Positions 12,240 to 27,347 of a stretch of 64,000 nucleotides of DNA are shown one piece after another. The position numbers and the translations under genes were made by a program. The notes under the pieces are model-generated. The model saw only the letters and a program-made list of their open reading frames with translations. It was not told where the DNA came from and made no database searches. Position 1 is the stretch's first letter; the number at the start of each line of letters is the position of its first letter. The DNA comes from Microvelia longipes (lineage: Eukaryota > Arthropoda > Insecta > Hemiptera > Veliidae): the NCBI GenBank assembly GCA_018340805.1, contig JACMZG010001911.1, positions 29,708,679 through 29,772,678 on the forward strand, given 5' to 3'.

Positions 12240-13500
12240 AAATTCCGGTACAGGGTACCTCGGAACTTATCTCCCACATCGGATTTGCAACTCTCATCCT
12301 CAATTTTTCGAACACACATCCCTCGTCCACAGAAAGTATATTCGTTTTCTATTTAGTAGTAACCCATCCATGAACTGACCTCGCCACGTACTGCACAACT
12401 TTTATAATTTAACAAAAACTGTAGATATACTTGCCTTATTAATACGAAACTTAGCTTACTTATTTAATATATAAAGAGATGCACTTGTACCAATTTCAGT
12501 ACACAACCCAAGTAAATTAATATTATTAGTATTCATCACCATTGTATATAATTTTTAATTTATTTAAAGACACTGGATGTGACTGACTTAACAACTTCTT
12601 ACCTCTTTAAATGACTATATTTCGCCTGACCCCAGGCATACTTATGTCTACCAATAGAATAAATAATTTAAATAAGGTTAGTATTATCTAACTTAGTCAA
12701 AAAACCTACTTCTACACATAAATCTCAAACCTAAAAAGAAATAAAAATTTTTAGTGAATCTAAATTATAGCACATCTCAGTATGTCAGTTTACAATTTAT
12801 GTTTTACAGTATGTCAATTGTAAATTGACATACTCAGATATGTTATAATTTAGATTCACTAAACATTTTTATTTCTTTTTAGTTTTGAGATTTATGTGTA
12901 GAAGTAGGATTTTTGACTAAGTTAGACTATAAGTTATATTATTATATTTAAATAAGTAACCTTATTTAAATTATTTATTCTGTTTGTAGACATAAGTATG
13001 CCTAGGGTCAGACGGAATATATTCATTTAAAGAAGTAAGAAGTTGTTAAGTCAGTCCCATCCAGCGTCTTTAAATAAATTAAAAACCAAGTAAATCAGAT
13101 TTCGATTTTTTACATTTTTCTTTTAAATTTACATAAGTCATTCAGTAAAATATTGAACTAACGATGATAAGGAGAATATAAGTAAAACAGAACTAAATTT
13201 AATATCGATCAAAACATTGTTCTGCGATTAATCAATTTTTGAAATTATTGCTGAGTCATTATGGCCGGTCAATGAAGTCATATTTTTTCGGATAGTACAA
13301 CTAGACCTCAAAATTGTTTTTGAACTAAAATTCAACTCTAGCATAAATACACTGGGAGCTACGATGGTAACAGAAAAACACACAACTTTGTAAAAGCTAC
13401 ATAGGAGGTCTTAAAAAACACCTGTTACGCATAAGTCATGTGATATATCGTTTCAGATTTTTTTAGAGGAAGCACAATACTTTTTTTATGTACCTATATT
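12240..13500 (-). repeat. Family A copy, interrupted
   Basis: Distal end: GGTACAGGGTACCTCGGAAC (12247). The 5S-like part follows at about 12359-12413 (CCCATCCATGAACTGACC on the plus strand). The element then resumes after a 568-bp insertion with TTTCGATTTTTTACATTTTT, GCTGAGTCATTATGG, CTAGCATAAATACACTGGGA and AGGAGGTCTTAAAA, ending in a decayed terminal palindrome near 13480. Confidence 0.8.
12518..13085. mobile_element. Foldback element nested in family A, 10-bp flanking duplication
   Basis: Arms of about 245 bp (12552-12796 and 12817-13085) form a near-complete palindrome around a 20-nt loop. The element is flanked by direct repeats CCAAGTAAAT at 12508-12517 and 13086-13095, and the family A sequence reads across when it is removed. 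The left side carries about 34 extra unpaired bases, so the exact 5' end is uncertain. It has no ORF and appears to be a non-autonomous DNA element. Confidence 0.8.
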
Positions 13501-15721
13501 TTAAATAAGAAATAGTTAAGCATAAAACTAATAATAATTACGTATGGTAGATTCCTGGTAGTGATAATTATGAATAATTACTCACCTAAAACAGACAAAA
13601 AACATGAAAACATTAGTTATTGGCCTATGTAGGTATACAAGACATATGTTTTAATGCAGTAACATCAAATATTATAATATGTGTGTAATGAATGTTGAAT
13701 AACGAATAATTTAATTTCAATTTTTGCATATGTTCTTTAAAAATAAATGGATTGCTTGGTTGCACAGATATGTGTAAACGTATTGTTTACACAATTGTTG
13801 TGTTGTGTTTAGCTATTATTGTTCTCCGAAAAATAATTTTAAAACAAGAATACCTTTATAGCGCATACATTTTTAAGAAATGCTACCATTATAATTATAA
13901 AGAAGACAAAAGAGGAAACAAGAATAAGTTGTATGTAAATTTATAACTACGGGCTCTTGAACTTTTTATTTAGATAGTAGGCCTACGTTCAACACAAACA
14001 CAATAAGAAATAAAATAATATAAAGGGGGAATAAAATATAAAAGAGACAAACTATAGTCGTATCTAAAACCTTGATTACACAGGTCTTAGGGATCAAAGC
14101 TTTATAGATACTACAGAAGAAAAAAAATAACACAAGGTATGTGCAAGAGAAAAAGCGTACAGATAAGTCCTTACATGGGATTTTCTTATCACGAATAACA
14201 GAAAAGCAAAAAAAGGCAAAAATACAACCGACTCAATGAAAACCTCTTATTTTTCTTATATAACAATACCTCCTAGACTAAAAAGTCGAAATGAAAAAAA
14301 AAAATCAACCAAAAAGAAAAAGGTAAAATAGAATACAATTTAAACATCAAGGTAACAACAATAAAGAAAATACGTCAAAAATAGAAAAGAAACTATTTGT
14401 ATTAGAAAATATAATAAAAAGATCTTTGTTAAGAAAGTTTAAAAGACTTTTATTTTAATTCAAGAAAATTCTTTTTTCGAATTTAATAAAACAAAGGATA
14501 TACAAACAGAATAAATTATAGTAAAAGTAAGTATTTATATTGAAATTGAGTTCTGGGAAAATAAGAACTCAAAGTGTTTGTGAGAAACTCAAACAACTAT
14601 AAATATACTTTAAAAAAGGATTAATTTTCTATTTACATAAATCTTTTACAAAGTAAATTAAATATTTGATTCTAGCGCTGACTCGTAAGTCATTACCATT
14701 CAAAATTTAAAAAAACGTGGATTTTTTTTATTAAAGTTAATACTTAAATAAGTAGGAATCCTTATAAACACAAAGTTACTTACGACTTAGACGTCCTATC
14801 AGTTTCCTGTAATAACTCGATTTTTCACAGTAATGCAAAATTGCAATACTACAGTCTATGGTTTAGTTTAAAAATCTTGACAGGTCAGTTTAGACACCAC
14901 TGATTCTTAAGAAAAAAAATCCCTGCAAGAAGAGATCGGGAAAAAACTATGTAAACAAATCAGGTTATTTTACCCATATTTTCTTGTCGATGTTTTTTTA
15001 CGTTTCTTTTGTGTAGTTTTATTTTAAAATGTCATTTTAAGATTAATTTGAAACTAGTTTTCAAAACGATGTAATCAAAAGAAGAACCACAAACAAAGTG
15101 AACGATTGCCGAGAAGGTTTTTTTTATTGTGGTAGGGATTTTTTCTCTTTTTAAGTGAGAGGTTGGCAGCGGCTTCTCTGATTGGTCAATCCACAAAATA
15201 CTTATGACATTGGGGATTTTTAAACTAAACGATAGACTGTAGATTGCATTTTATTGTTTGGAGATCATCTCAGAAGATCCGCGAACCAGTACAAATTTGA
15301 TGAAATTAAAAAAAAGTCAAAACGTTTTTTAAATGTTTGTTTGGTAATAATGTAGCTTAATGAGTCTGAGATCATACGAGATCAATAAAATAATTATTTC
15401 AGGTGAAAAATTATTTTTTACAAATTATAACCTCAAAGGGAGTTATAATTAGAGTGATAAGGGGAGTAATATGAAAATGATACCTAATATTCCTTCAGTG
15501 TCTCTTCTATGATGAAGAGTCTTGACGCTCTTTAAGGAGAAGAAGTAATTCGAGACATTAGCTACTTCTACTAAACCTCAATTTGAGGTTTATTACCTGA
15601 AACTAGAAATCGAATAAGGCCCGACAATAATAATCGAACTTGATACGATAATTAATATTGCAAATAGTTCATCATATAATTACAAAAATTAAAAGACTCT
15701 ACTGAATATATTAGTAAATAA
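13501..15721. other. AT-rich, no recognised feature
   Basis: Only small ORFs with AT-driven composition were seen. Confidence 0.55.
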
Positions 15722-16575
15722 AAATCGGGTACAGGCAGTACAGGGTACCTCCAAACTTTTCCTCATCACATCGGATTTTTTTTATGCTTATCCTCCCTAC
15801 TTTGGACTCGCTTCACTTTTCCCCAAAATATACAACTCGTTAAATTTGTCCTGCAACACGTCTTCAGACTAGCTTCGCTTATCCTTACATAGTTAATTCA
15901 TCCGTTTAATTCCCAGCGGTCACCCATCCAAGAATTGACCACGCTCGATGCTGCTTCATTTTTTTTTCTAAAAAATCATGGATGTACTTGGAGCAATAAA
16001 ACGAAACCTATTGTATTTATTTATTACGTAGGCATACACTTGTACTAAATTTTATCTCAAATGGATAATTTTTTTATTTTTTACAACTTTTGAAAAAACG
16101 TACACAACTCATCAATCTAATAAAAATTGAACTAATGCTGATAATGAGATGGAACTTCGGACATATGTAAGTCTTATACATGGGTTCATGCGTGCTAAAT
16201 CCCAATTCGATCGCAACATTTTCCGCGTTTAAATGTTTTAAATGCTTGCTTGGTAGCAAAAATGAATCAGCACAAATTTAGGGTTAATAACGTCATAACA
16301 AATATTTTTCGGATACCACAACTACACCTATACTCTGATTTCTATACAAAGTTTCAAGTCTCTAGAATAAATACACTAGGAGCTACGATTATACCATACA
16401 CACACTCACACAAACATATATACACAGACACAGACATATACAAACATACACGGACAACTTTGTGAAAACCACTGAAGAGGCCTTAAAAACACATAAAACG
16501 GATAATTCTGGTGACATCCCGACTTCGGATTTTTTTTCAAACACAATACTTTTCCTTTAATACCTATGGTCTAAG
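15722..16575 (-). repeat. Full-length family A copy
   Basis: From the distal end it has GTACAGGGTACCTCC, GGACTCGCTTCACTTTTCC, a 5S-like segment (15910-15958), AGGCATACACTTGTACTAAA, ATTGAACTAATGCTGATAAT, CTATACTCTGATTTC, TAAATACACTAGGAGCTACG and a CACACA-type microsatellite at 16397-16450. It then has AGAGGCCTTAAAAACAC, GGTGACATCCCGACTTCGGA and a decayed terminal palindrome. ORFs of 61 and 71 codons inside it are not genes. At about 0.85 kb this is the best template for the family consensus. Confidence 0.85.
15910..15958 (-). repeat. 5S-rRNA-like segment in family A
   Basis: On the minus strand it reads GAAGCAGCATCGAGCGTGG, then TCAATTCTTGGATGGGTGAC, then CGCTGGGAA. This parallels the region of animal 5S rRNA holding the internal Pol III control elements (A box, intermediate element, C box) and runs to the GGGAA near the 3' half. 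It is not a complete 5S gene: the first ~35 bases and the closing 3' strand are absent. Confidence 0.85.
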
Positions 16576-16791
16576 TGAAAAAAAGTAAAAAATACTTTCT
16601 ACACTGTAAATGTCATAAAGGTCCTATATGCCGTTAAATAACGTTTTTTTACTACACAAAGGTCATAATGGTCCTTCATGTGATTCAAAGCTAGCTTTCT
16701 ATTTGCATTATAAGGTTTGCCTTATACCGCATTAAAGCCAAAGAATGTCCTTTTCTGCACATTTCCTAAAGAAAAAAAAAGCTTATGAGGT

Positions 16792-16793
<2 letters not shown>

Positions 16794-16886
<93 letters not shown>
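16794..16886. repeat. (TA)n microsatellite
   Basis: Nearly pure TA dinucleotide array with a few TT/AA phase breaks. GCTTATGAGGTTG just before it resembles the left flank of the family B arrays. Confidence 0.9.
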
Positions 16887-16889
<3 letters not shown>

Positions 16890-17131
16890 CCTCTTGTCTA
16901 CTCCCTTCTTTTAATTACAAAAAGTCATATATATTTAAACATGAATTACATAGTTTTCAAATTAGAAATTTGATTAAAACTAATAGGTTTTAGAAAAGTA
17001 TTATTTGTGATTAGATTAAATGAGAAAAGAAGCTAAACTTAGAATAATATAGCAGGGTTTAAGCAGATTTATAGTCTTCTTAATATATTTTATTAATTTT
17101 ACAGTTGTAAACCTTACAACAGTATTACCAA

Positions 17132-17385
17132 GTACTGGTAGCTCTGTGATAAAATGCTTGCCTGGTGACCTGGAGGTTCCAAATTCTGCTGGGGAAGGAC
17201 CTTATCCCAGCAAGGGATAAGGGGGTTACTGGGGGTTACCCATTCTTTTAGAAGGTCTTGAATTCAAGGCCTGTCAAACCAGCCTAATTTTGGCTATTAT
17301 GCAAATGCAGGTTTAAACTTTGTTGAAGACAAGTCTGGATCCACGTTTCTGTTGTTTCCAGCTCATGTAAAGACAAAAAAATATA
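17132..17385 (+). repeat. tRNA-derived SINE-like element
   Basis: An A-box-like ACTGGTAGCTCTGTG (17134) is followed 40 bp later by a B-box-like GGAGGTTCCAAATTC (17172-17186), the spacing of a tRNA head. A non-tRNA body follows (CAGCAAGGGATAAGGGGGTT, GGTCTTGAATTCAAGGCCTG). The 3' end is not sharply defined; the (TA)n array at 17406 follows closely. Confidence 0.6.
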
Positions 17386-17401
17386 ATATAATAAATATAG
17401 A

Positions 17402-19611
<2,210 letters not shown>

Positions 19612-19617
19612 TATATA

Positions 19618-19660
19618 TGAGTGTGTGTGTGTGTGTGTGTATGTGTGTGTTTGTGTATAA
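19618..19660. repeat. (TG)n microsatellite
   Basis: A GTGTGTGT run with ATGTG and TTTG interruptions directly follows the palindrome. Confidence 0.9.
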
Positions 19661-20378
19661 AAGTATATCCTCTTAGGCTTATTTTTCTTTCGGAAATTCG
19701 TTAAAAGGAGCTTTTTTGGTTTTAATCACAAAAGGTGAATTAAATGCCCTTAGAATAAAGGCAATATATTTCTCAAAAGAAAAGGACAACAAAAAAAATA
19801 AAACAAAGTTTAATCTTTTATTTATTGAGTGAATGATTTGTTAACTGATTGCTCTGATTTATTCATATAATAGGATTGAAGATATAACGTCATAAGAGTA
19901 GGGAGAGAGAAATATAATAATGACATTTCTTTGAAGTGAAATGAAGGGCATTTCCCGCTCCCTCCTTTCTGTAAGAGAACGTCTCTTTCATTTTATCAAA
20001 TAAAGAACTGTAGTCTATCTATTCAGGTTTGTAGGTCACAATACAGGGATAATAGTATATCTCTTTCTTTCTACAAAAGCATTATCACTGCTTAACTTAT
20101 CTATGATTTGATTTTTATCGATTTTTGTTTAATAAATATTTGATTTAGGTGTATTTGGTTATTACTTAATTTGTTTTATTTATTGAATCTTAATAGAACA
20201 TTTCTAAACATTTATTTATTCAAAGTAATTTAAATATTGGATTATGTAAATAAGCTTTAAAATGAGATTTTAGGGAAATTTGTTGGTTTGTTGACGAATC
20301 ACTAATAGACTTCCAAAGCAATAAAATAGTTTTATCTCCAGACGATGTATAATATAAAGTTTATTAACTAGTTTTTAG
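19661..20378. other. No recognised feature
   Basis: AT-rich sequence between the (TG)n tract and the 20.4-kb hairpin-bearing segment. Confidence 0.55.
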
Positions 20379-20690
20379 GGAGTAAACAAGCACTTTTTAC
20401 TCCTAAGGGTGAAAAGTGTTTCCTATTATTGGGTTATTAGAGCCAATTACACCAATTTTTAGGAAGTGGTATTCTTTAAATTTACACAGGTGCCCGATAA
20501 TTTTGTAATTTTCCCGGGGGTGGCACCCCTATAATTTATAAAGGGGAACCGACCAAAAAAAAAAATTTTTATTGGCTTAAAATCTGTTTCAGGTCAATAG
20601 AAGTTGCTTGGAGCAATAAAAAGAGTTTTGATTTTTTTGGGGGCAGCACCCACCCCCAAAATATATATTAGGGGGATTGCGGACCTCCAA
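20379..20690. repeat. Unclassified repeat-like segment with short hairpins
   Basis: Compact self-complementary pieces occur here, such as CACTTTTTACTCCTAAGGGTGAAAAGTG (20391-20418) and GGGGGTGGCACCCC. G/C-run spacers (CCCGGGGGTGGCACCCC, GGGGGCAGCACCCACCCCC) stand out from the AT-rich background. There is no coding frame. It may be a transposon relic, but no family is recognised. Confidence 0.4.
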
Positions 20691-20814
20691 GCCAGAATTT
20701 ATTTGTACTTATAAATACAATAATAAACTAGATATTGTAAACAATAATAAACAATAATAAACTCCTATTGTTGGTACGAAAACTTAAATATGAGAAAAGT
20801 GTGCTCGTGTCGAA

Positions 20815-20905
20815 TTTGAAACAGTTAAATTTAAGCCCCAGAAACAATGAAAACGACACCCTATTAGAAATTTGTTGTTTATCGGCCTATTTTAGGATTT
20901 TTTGT
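20815..20905 (-). repeat. Single diverged unit of the 56.4-kb satellite
   Basis: CAATGAAAACGACACCCTAT and the following bases are the reverse complement of the GGGTGTCGTTTTCAATG block found in the 56.4-56.8 kb tandem array. Confidence 0.5.
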
Positions 20906-21085
20906 TTATACTACGACTCTAAATGGTTTTACTCAATTTAGCGCCCTCTAAAAAAAGTAAAAACCTTTGTAACCAATATTCATACATTTTTCTGACTCCA
21001 TACCGGGTAAATAAAGTCATATCAACCTGATTTTCGATAGGGTTCGTGTCTTTTCCAAGAATATACATAAGCACAAAACACACAC

Positions 21086-22060
<975 letters not shown>

Positions 22061-22080
22061 TAATATATATATATATTATA

Positions 22081-22153
<73 letters not shown>
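22061..22153. repeat. (TA)n microsatellite
   Basis: TA array with TT/AA phase switches that make small internal palindromes. Confidence 0.9.
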
Positions 22154-22599
22154 CATCAAAATGTAAAATGAAAAGCTATCAAAAAAATAGTAATCAGTAA
22201 GAACCGCTGATATTTTTATTGATTACGATTTTCTACTTTTTTAGTATGCTTGAGCTATAAATTTAATAACGCAACATAACACAATTTTTTCTGGATTTTT
22301 CAAAGAAAAAAATCCTAAAACATTTTAAAATTTACATGATCTGAGCTTTATATGAGCGACAAAATTTATGTACAGTGACAATGTCAGAATGAGGATCATA
22401 GTATAGTAAAAAAATTAATCTAGTTTTTCTTAAATCCGAAAAAAGTAGTAATGCTATAGCGATTTTAAAGCATAAACCGCAAATTTAAACAAGATCTTGA
22501 TTATTGAGCAAGAAACATGCATAGCTAAGAAAATTCGTCCATCTCGCAGACATGGGCGCCAAAGTTTACGTGACTGTATGTTTGCTTCACCTATACGGA

Positions 22600-22665
22600 T
22601 GATTTATGAGAAGTCTCAGTTTCTTTTCCTATATGCCTACGGTATAAATGAGAAAAAGCAAAATT
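22600..22665 (-). repeat. Family A terminal palindrome remnant
   Basis: TTTTCCTATATGCCTACGG and its partner TATAAATGAGAAAAAG preserve the terminal palindrome of family A with little else of the element. Nearby (22765-22910) are three degenerate CTTCGCTCGACC/TCCTCAG-like motifs that resemble its distal part. Confidence 0.55.
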
Positions 22666-23009
22666 TTTGGTACGAGAATCTCAATACTTTTTCTCAAAAT
22701 TTTGGACTGTTTTTGCTCGTTTTCATTTCTTATTTACTCAAAGCTTATTGTAGCATAAATTCGATCTAGCTTCGCTCGACCTAAGAATAAAAAAGGTAAC
22801 CATGGTCTGAGTTAATTAAACTTCAATCTCGCTGTGCTCAACCTAGACGAACACCGCGATAAAAAGTCGGTGTTGGACGTCGGTCTTACTTCGCTTGTCC
22901 TCAGAAATCCATATTCACCTATGTTCCGATCTTACTATGATCTGTCTCAGATTGATCATAACGTAACTTAATGTTTATAGAATATTATATCATAAGATTA
23001 TTAAAAGCT

Positions 23010-23620
23010 TAAGAACACAACTGGTGAAGAAAAGTAAAATGTAGTGAATACCATTGGTAAAAAAGTAAAATGTAGTAAAGACAAGATATAAAGAAATGTA
23101 AAACGTAGTGAAGACAAGGGGTAAAGAAAACTAAATGTAGTGAAGAAAAGTAAATATAGTTAACATAACTGTTGAAAAAAGTAAAATGTAGTGAACACAA
23201 TTGGTGAAGAAAAGTAAAATGTAGTGAACACCATTGGTAAAAAAGTAAAATGTAGTAAAGACAAGATATAAAGAAATGTAAAACGTAGTGAAGACAAGGG
23301 TAAAGAAAACTAAAATGTAGTGAAGAAAAGTAAAATATAGTTAACATAATTGTTGAAAAAAGTAAAATGTAGTGAACACAATTGGTGAAGAAAAGTAAAA
23401 TGTAGGAACACCATTGGTAAAAAGTAAAAATGTAGGTAAAGACAAGATATAAAGAAATGTAAAACGTAGTGAAGACAAGGGGTAAAGAAAACTAAAATGT
23501 AGTGAAGAAAAGTAAAATATAGTTAACATAATTGTTGAAAAAAGTAAAATAGTGAACACAATTGGTGAAGAAAAAAACAGTGAACACGTTTAACACAAGA
23601 GATGAAGAAAACTAAAATAT
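23010..23620. repeat. Higher-order minisatellite (~30-bp units in ~181-bp blocks)
   Basis: The basic unit is like GAACACAATTGGTGAAGAAA + AGTAAAATGTAGT. Six variants (with ACCATTGGTAAAAAAG, GACAAGATATAAAG, GACAAGGGGTAAAG, TTAACATAATTGTTG and so on) form a block that recurs at about 23161, 23341 and 23523. A minus-strand frame stays open for 112 codons because the repeat lacks stops on that strand; its Phe/Leu/Tyr-rich translation is a by-product. Confidence 0.92.
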
Positions 23621-26319
23621 ATTATTTTTAAAGAATAGAAATGAAGAGGTTCTGAATTTAAAATTAAAACATGGAAGAGAATAAAACCCAGGAATGATCT
23701 GGGTGTGTAGTGGGTGGCGATACAAGTCGAGGGATGAGCAAGCTATGCTAAGAACAAGCCACGTTAAATTGTCAGGAGGGACTGCTGGGTAATAGCAATG
23801 AAGTTAGTAAAGAAAAGGGTTTATACCTTTCCGTATTAAAGGTTTGGTCTACATGAACGATGAGAGGGGTATTCAATAGGGAAAATCCACTACGTGTGAA
23901 ATAATCTAAATGAGTTAGAAACGTTATGAAAAGTCTAGCCTACTCAAAATGCCTAACACAAATTTCACCCTTTTTCTTCTTTCTTTAAAATTTTCTTGCT
24001 GAAAGCCATAACAGAAAATTGACTGACCTTTTCAATTATTCTTTTTTTATTCGACTACTGAAAAGACCCAAACTATAAAAATGTCATTTTTATGTAAAAT
24101 ACACCAAGTATAACCCTAAATTTTCTTTTAACAAAAATAATTTGGAAAAAAGTATCTTATCTGTATGCCCAAGATAAAAAGTAATATTCATCAAATACGT
24201 AAACTATTTATAACTGAAATATATTAAATTTTTATACTGAATATTTCTTAAAAAAGTAGTAGAATGTTTCTTAAAAACTGAAACGACCTAATTATCTTTT
24301 CTAGTATTTACAAATGAAAGGGATAATTAAGTGAAAACAACTGTTCTCATTTATCAACAGAAAATAATACAAGTCTGTCTTGTTAAGCTAAGCTCAGAGC
24401 AAAAGTAAAAAGAATTAAACGATCTTAAGAATTTTTATAATTTACTAAATTCCTAACACTTCTTAATTCGAGCTAAAGAAGAAAATTAAAATGGAGTCCG
24501 AAGAAAGAAAATTTCTTCAGGACGGCTCTAAATTGCTGGGCCCCCTTTTAAGTTCACAAAGCACGTTTTATCATCGACAATACAAATAACTGGTAGTTGT
24601 TGGAGCTGTAAAAACTTTTTTCTTGGGTTAAAAACTAGTTAAACTAAAAAGATAGATTATTGGATTAACATTACAAGTTAAGAGTCGACATTGTTTGCTT
24701 TACAACTTCAATTTACTTTTTCTATAAATCTTTCCTCTTTATTTTTTTATTTTTAATCATTACAATAAATAAAATGCAGAATGGAAAAAGATTGAATTAG
24801 AGAAAAATCATTTTCTGTAATATAAGTGAGTTTATTTTTCGAGGAGATACCGAGGATTTCTAAATCATATTGTAGGGATTACGATAATACGAAAGTTTCT
24901 GACGTTTCAATCCGCTGCAGCACAATGCGTTACGATATACCGCGCTGATAAGAACATTTCCAGCCCGCAGTGAACACGAATACTGGGGAACTATCATATT
25001 CATTTTTTTTTATTCATGAGTTCAAAAAGTAGAATAAAATAACAAATTTGATTCTCCAAGTAAAATCTTAAAGTTAAAATAATAAGCAATAAAAAATGAA
25101 ACATATATACAACAATACTAAATAAAATATTACTAAAGTCATCTATAGAATAAAATGCTTCTAGCCTTAGAGATATTATTACAGAGGGGCCCCTATAGGT
25201 TAAATTTTGAAAAAAAGAAAAAGTAACCTGACAACCTTCGCCAAAAATATAATCAAATAATCAGTACAAAATTAAAATAACTTAAATAGTAGAACGTTAA
25301 AAATACAATTAAAAACACAAGCCGAAATCAATTAATTTAATATAACTTTAACTCGCTCTTGAAGGAGGTTTACATTTTTTACATTTTGAAACCAATGCAT
25401 CGTAATTAATCTCTTGTTTGATATCTTCAGGTAACTTTGTATAAAATACAATACCAATATAGTGGCTGCTCTTTTTATAATAATTAGTTTTATGTTTATT
25501 TATTTTATTTTTATTCCATTTTTATTTCTTGTACAATAATAACGGCTATTTCCTACTTTATCTAGGTTTTTATTAACAAATTTCAAAATTTTCGAACGCA
25601 TCAAAATTTCGAATTTTTTAAATAACGGTTTACATGATTTTTTTAACTGTACATTTCGGACTGATATTATTTTTTGTGAATCGAAAAAGTCTTTATAACC
25701 AATGGAGAATTGCCCCTTAAAATAGGCAGAGGGCGAAATATAGTAATTAGTAGAAACTAGTAGTTTTTATTCCTCTTAGTACCCGAACTTATTTTAATAA
25801 AGGTTGTCATTATTATCAACATTAACAAGGAGGTTGTAAAAATTAAAAACATAGTACTCAAAATATAAGTATCTCTCTCTAAACCTTGGTTACAACTGGA
25901 AGACTCAGAACTTTTAAAATAAGATCTAAGTTTCAAATACTAAAATTCTATAAAACTACAACACAATTATCTTTGTAGACTTTACTGAAATTATTCGTAG
26001 CTTTAGTACGAGTTTGTCAATGATTGAGTAAGTGTTTAGGTTGTAGATAGTTTCAAAAATAAACAACAAGGAAAATACGATGTGGTAATAATTATACCAT
26101 GTATAACCAAAAATATGAGATTTTATAATAAAAAAGAATTCTAAAACCTTATTTATTATAATGAGGTTAATACAGTAAAAAAATATACTTTTAAAAAATT
26201 CACAACGAAGAGATAAAACGTGAAAAAGAGATCTTCTCACGTCGAGCATTGATATTCTTGTCTTGTTTAACAATAATCTATGTATCTTGTTTGTATTAGC
26301 GGTTGGTTTGTGGGAGGCG
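23621..26319. other. No supported gene
   Basis: AT-rich. GC rises locally near 23690-23830 and 24880-24990 without a coding frame. Confidence 0.5.
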
Positions 26320-26400
26320 AGGAGAAGCCGGGGATTGAATTTTGCCAAGTATTTCCTCTTTACTTCGGATTCCCCCAAGGACACGGAAACTCGGTAACAA
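26320..26400 (-). repeat. Family A distal fragment (decayed)
   Basis: GGGGATTGAATTTTGCC...CTTTACTTCGGATTCCCC follows the order of the distal family A end (CGGGT..., CTTCGGATTCGCTTCG). ORFs of 149 (minus) and 109 (plus) codons that cover this piece are not supported as genes. Confidence 0.4.
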
Positions 26401-27347
26401 TCCATCGATTGTTGGGTGTTAAGGGTTTGCTAGTAGTAACCCTGAGTATAGAGAAAAACTCTTTACCAATAGACGACACATCGTTTTCTTTCTCTTTTTT
26501 TTTGGGGCCTTTTTATACCTTTTTCACTTGGAGCTTCTACTTTATCACTTTTTTATATTTGAGCTTCAAACATGTATCACTTGGTTGTCACAGAAAAACT
26601 CTCTCCTAGATTAGGAACGTTAGTATTCCTATAGCTACCTCTATAGAAAAAATGTGCATTGCAGAAAAAAACGAGATAATCCCGTTGAAATGTCGGTTGA
26701 AACGGCATTCTGATAGATAACTTTTGACGATTTTGTTGCCGGATATTTCTCCCCATTCTCTGACATCTGATGACGTCGCGAGATTAAATGTTCCCCCTCA
26801 AATCCATAACAGCTAAAAATTCGATGAATAACTCGACCTAAAGAATGAAATAAATGATAGGGGGGGGGGGGTGTATCGTTGATAAAATACTCTGATGAAA
26901 AAAATTGCTGGAGAAACTTGATTAAACTGAATTTTTAACAAGTAGAATGAGATTCTATTGATTATGTTTTGATTAGAATCTTTTTAAATATTTTTTCCTC
27001 TTCAGCTGAGGGTTTGTCTATTATTATTTTTGAACAGTAAAATATAAAATATTGACTCTACTTAATTTTCCTTCCTTACTCAGTCAGTTAAAACTGATTA
27101 AAATTTGAAATACAATAAATGGAGAGCAAAGATATAAATTTTGTATACTCCAAATTTGTCATTTCAGGTGTGCCGATGATGAAATAAGGTTTAAATGTTT
27201 ATTATTAGATATCATTGATAAAGTACAATCAATTGTCAAAGCAACACATTACACAGTTAAACATTTAAATTCTAATAAACCAGTAAACCTATACCTCGTT
27301 TATACGATGTATTAAACACTGAGTTAAACACCAGGTTGAATCCTCAT
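26401..27347. other. No supported gene
   Basis: Contains a run of 11 G at about 26862-26872 and nothing else recognised. Confidence 0.5.

Noticed and set aside
15910..15958. Genuine 5S rRNA gene
   Set aside because: Only the internal part of 5S is present and it is embedded in a dispersed repeat; the 5' third and terminal stem are missing.
23009..23559. Minus-strand repeat ORFs with Phe/Leu/Tyr-rich translation
   Set aside because: Direct product of the minisatellite unit lacking stops on one strand.
25956..26405. 149-codon minus ORF, the longest in the window
   Set aside because: Its first part is antisense to a decayed family A fragment and the rest is Ile/Phe/Tyr/Lys-rich AT-driven sequence with no domain or splice context.
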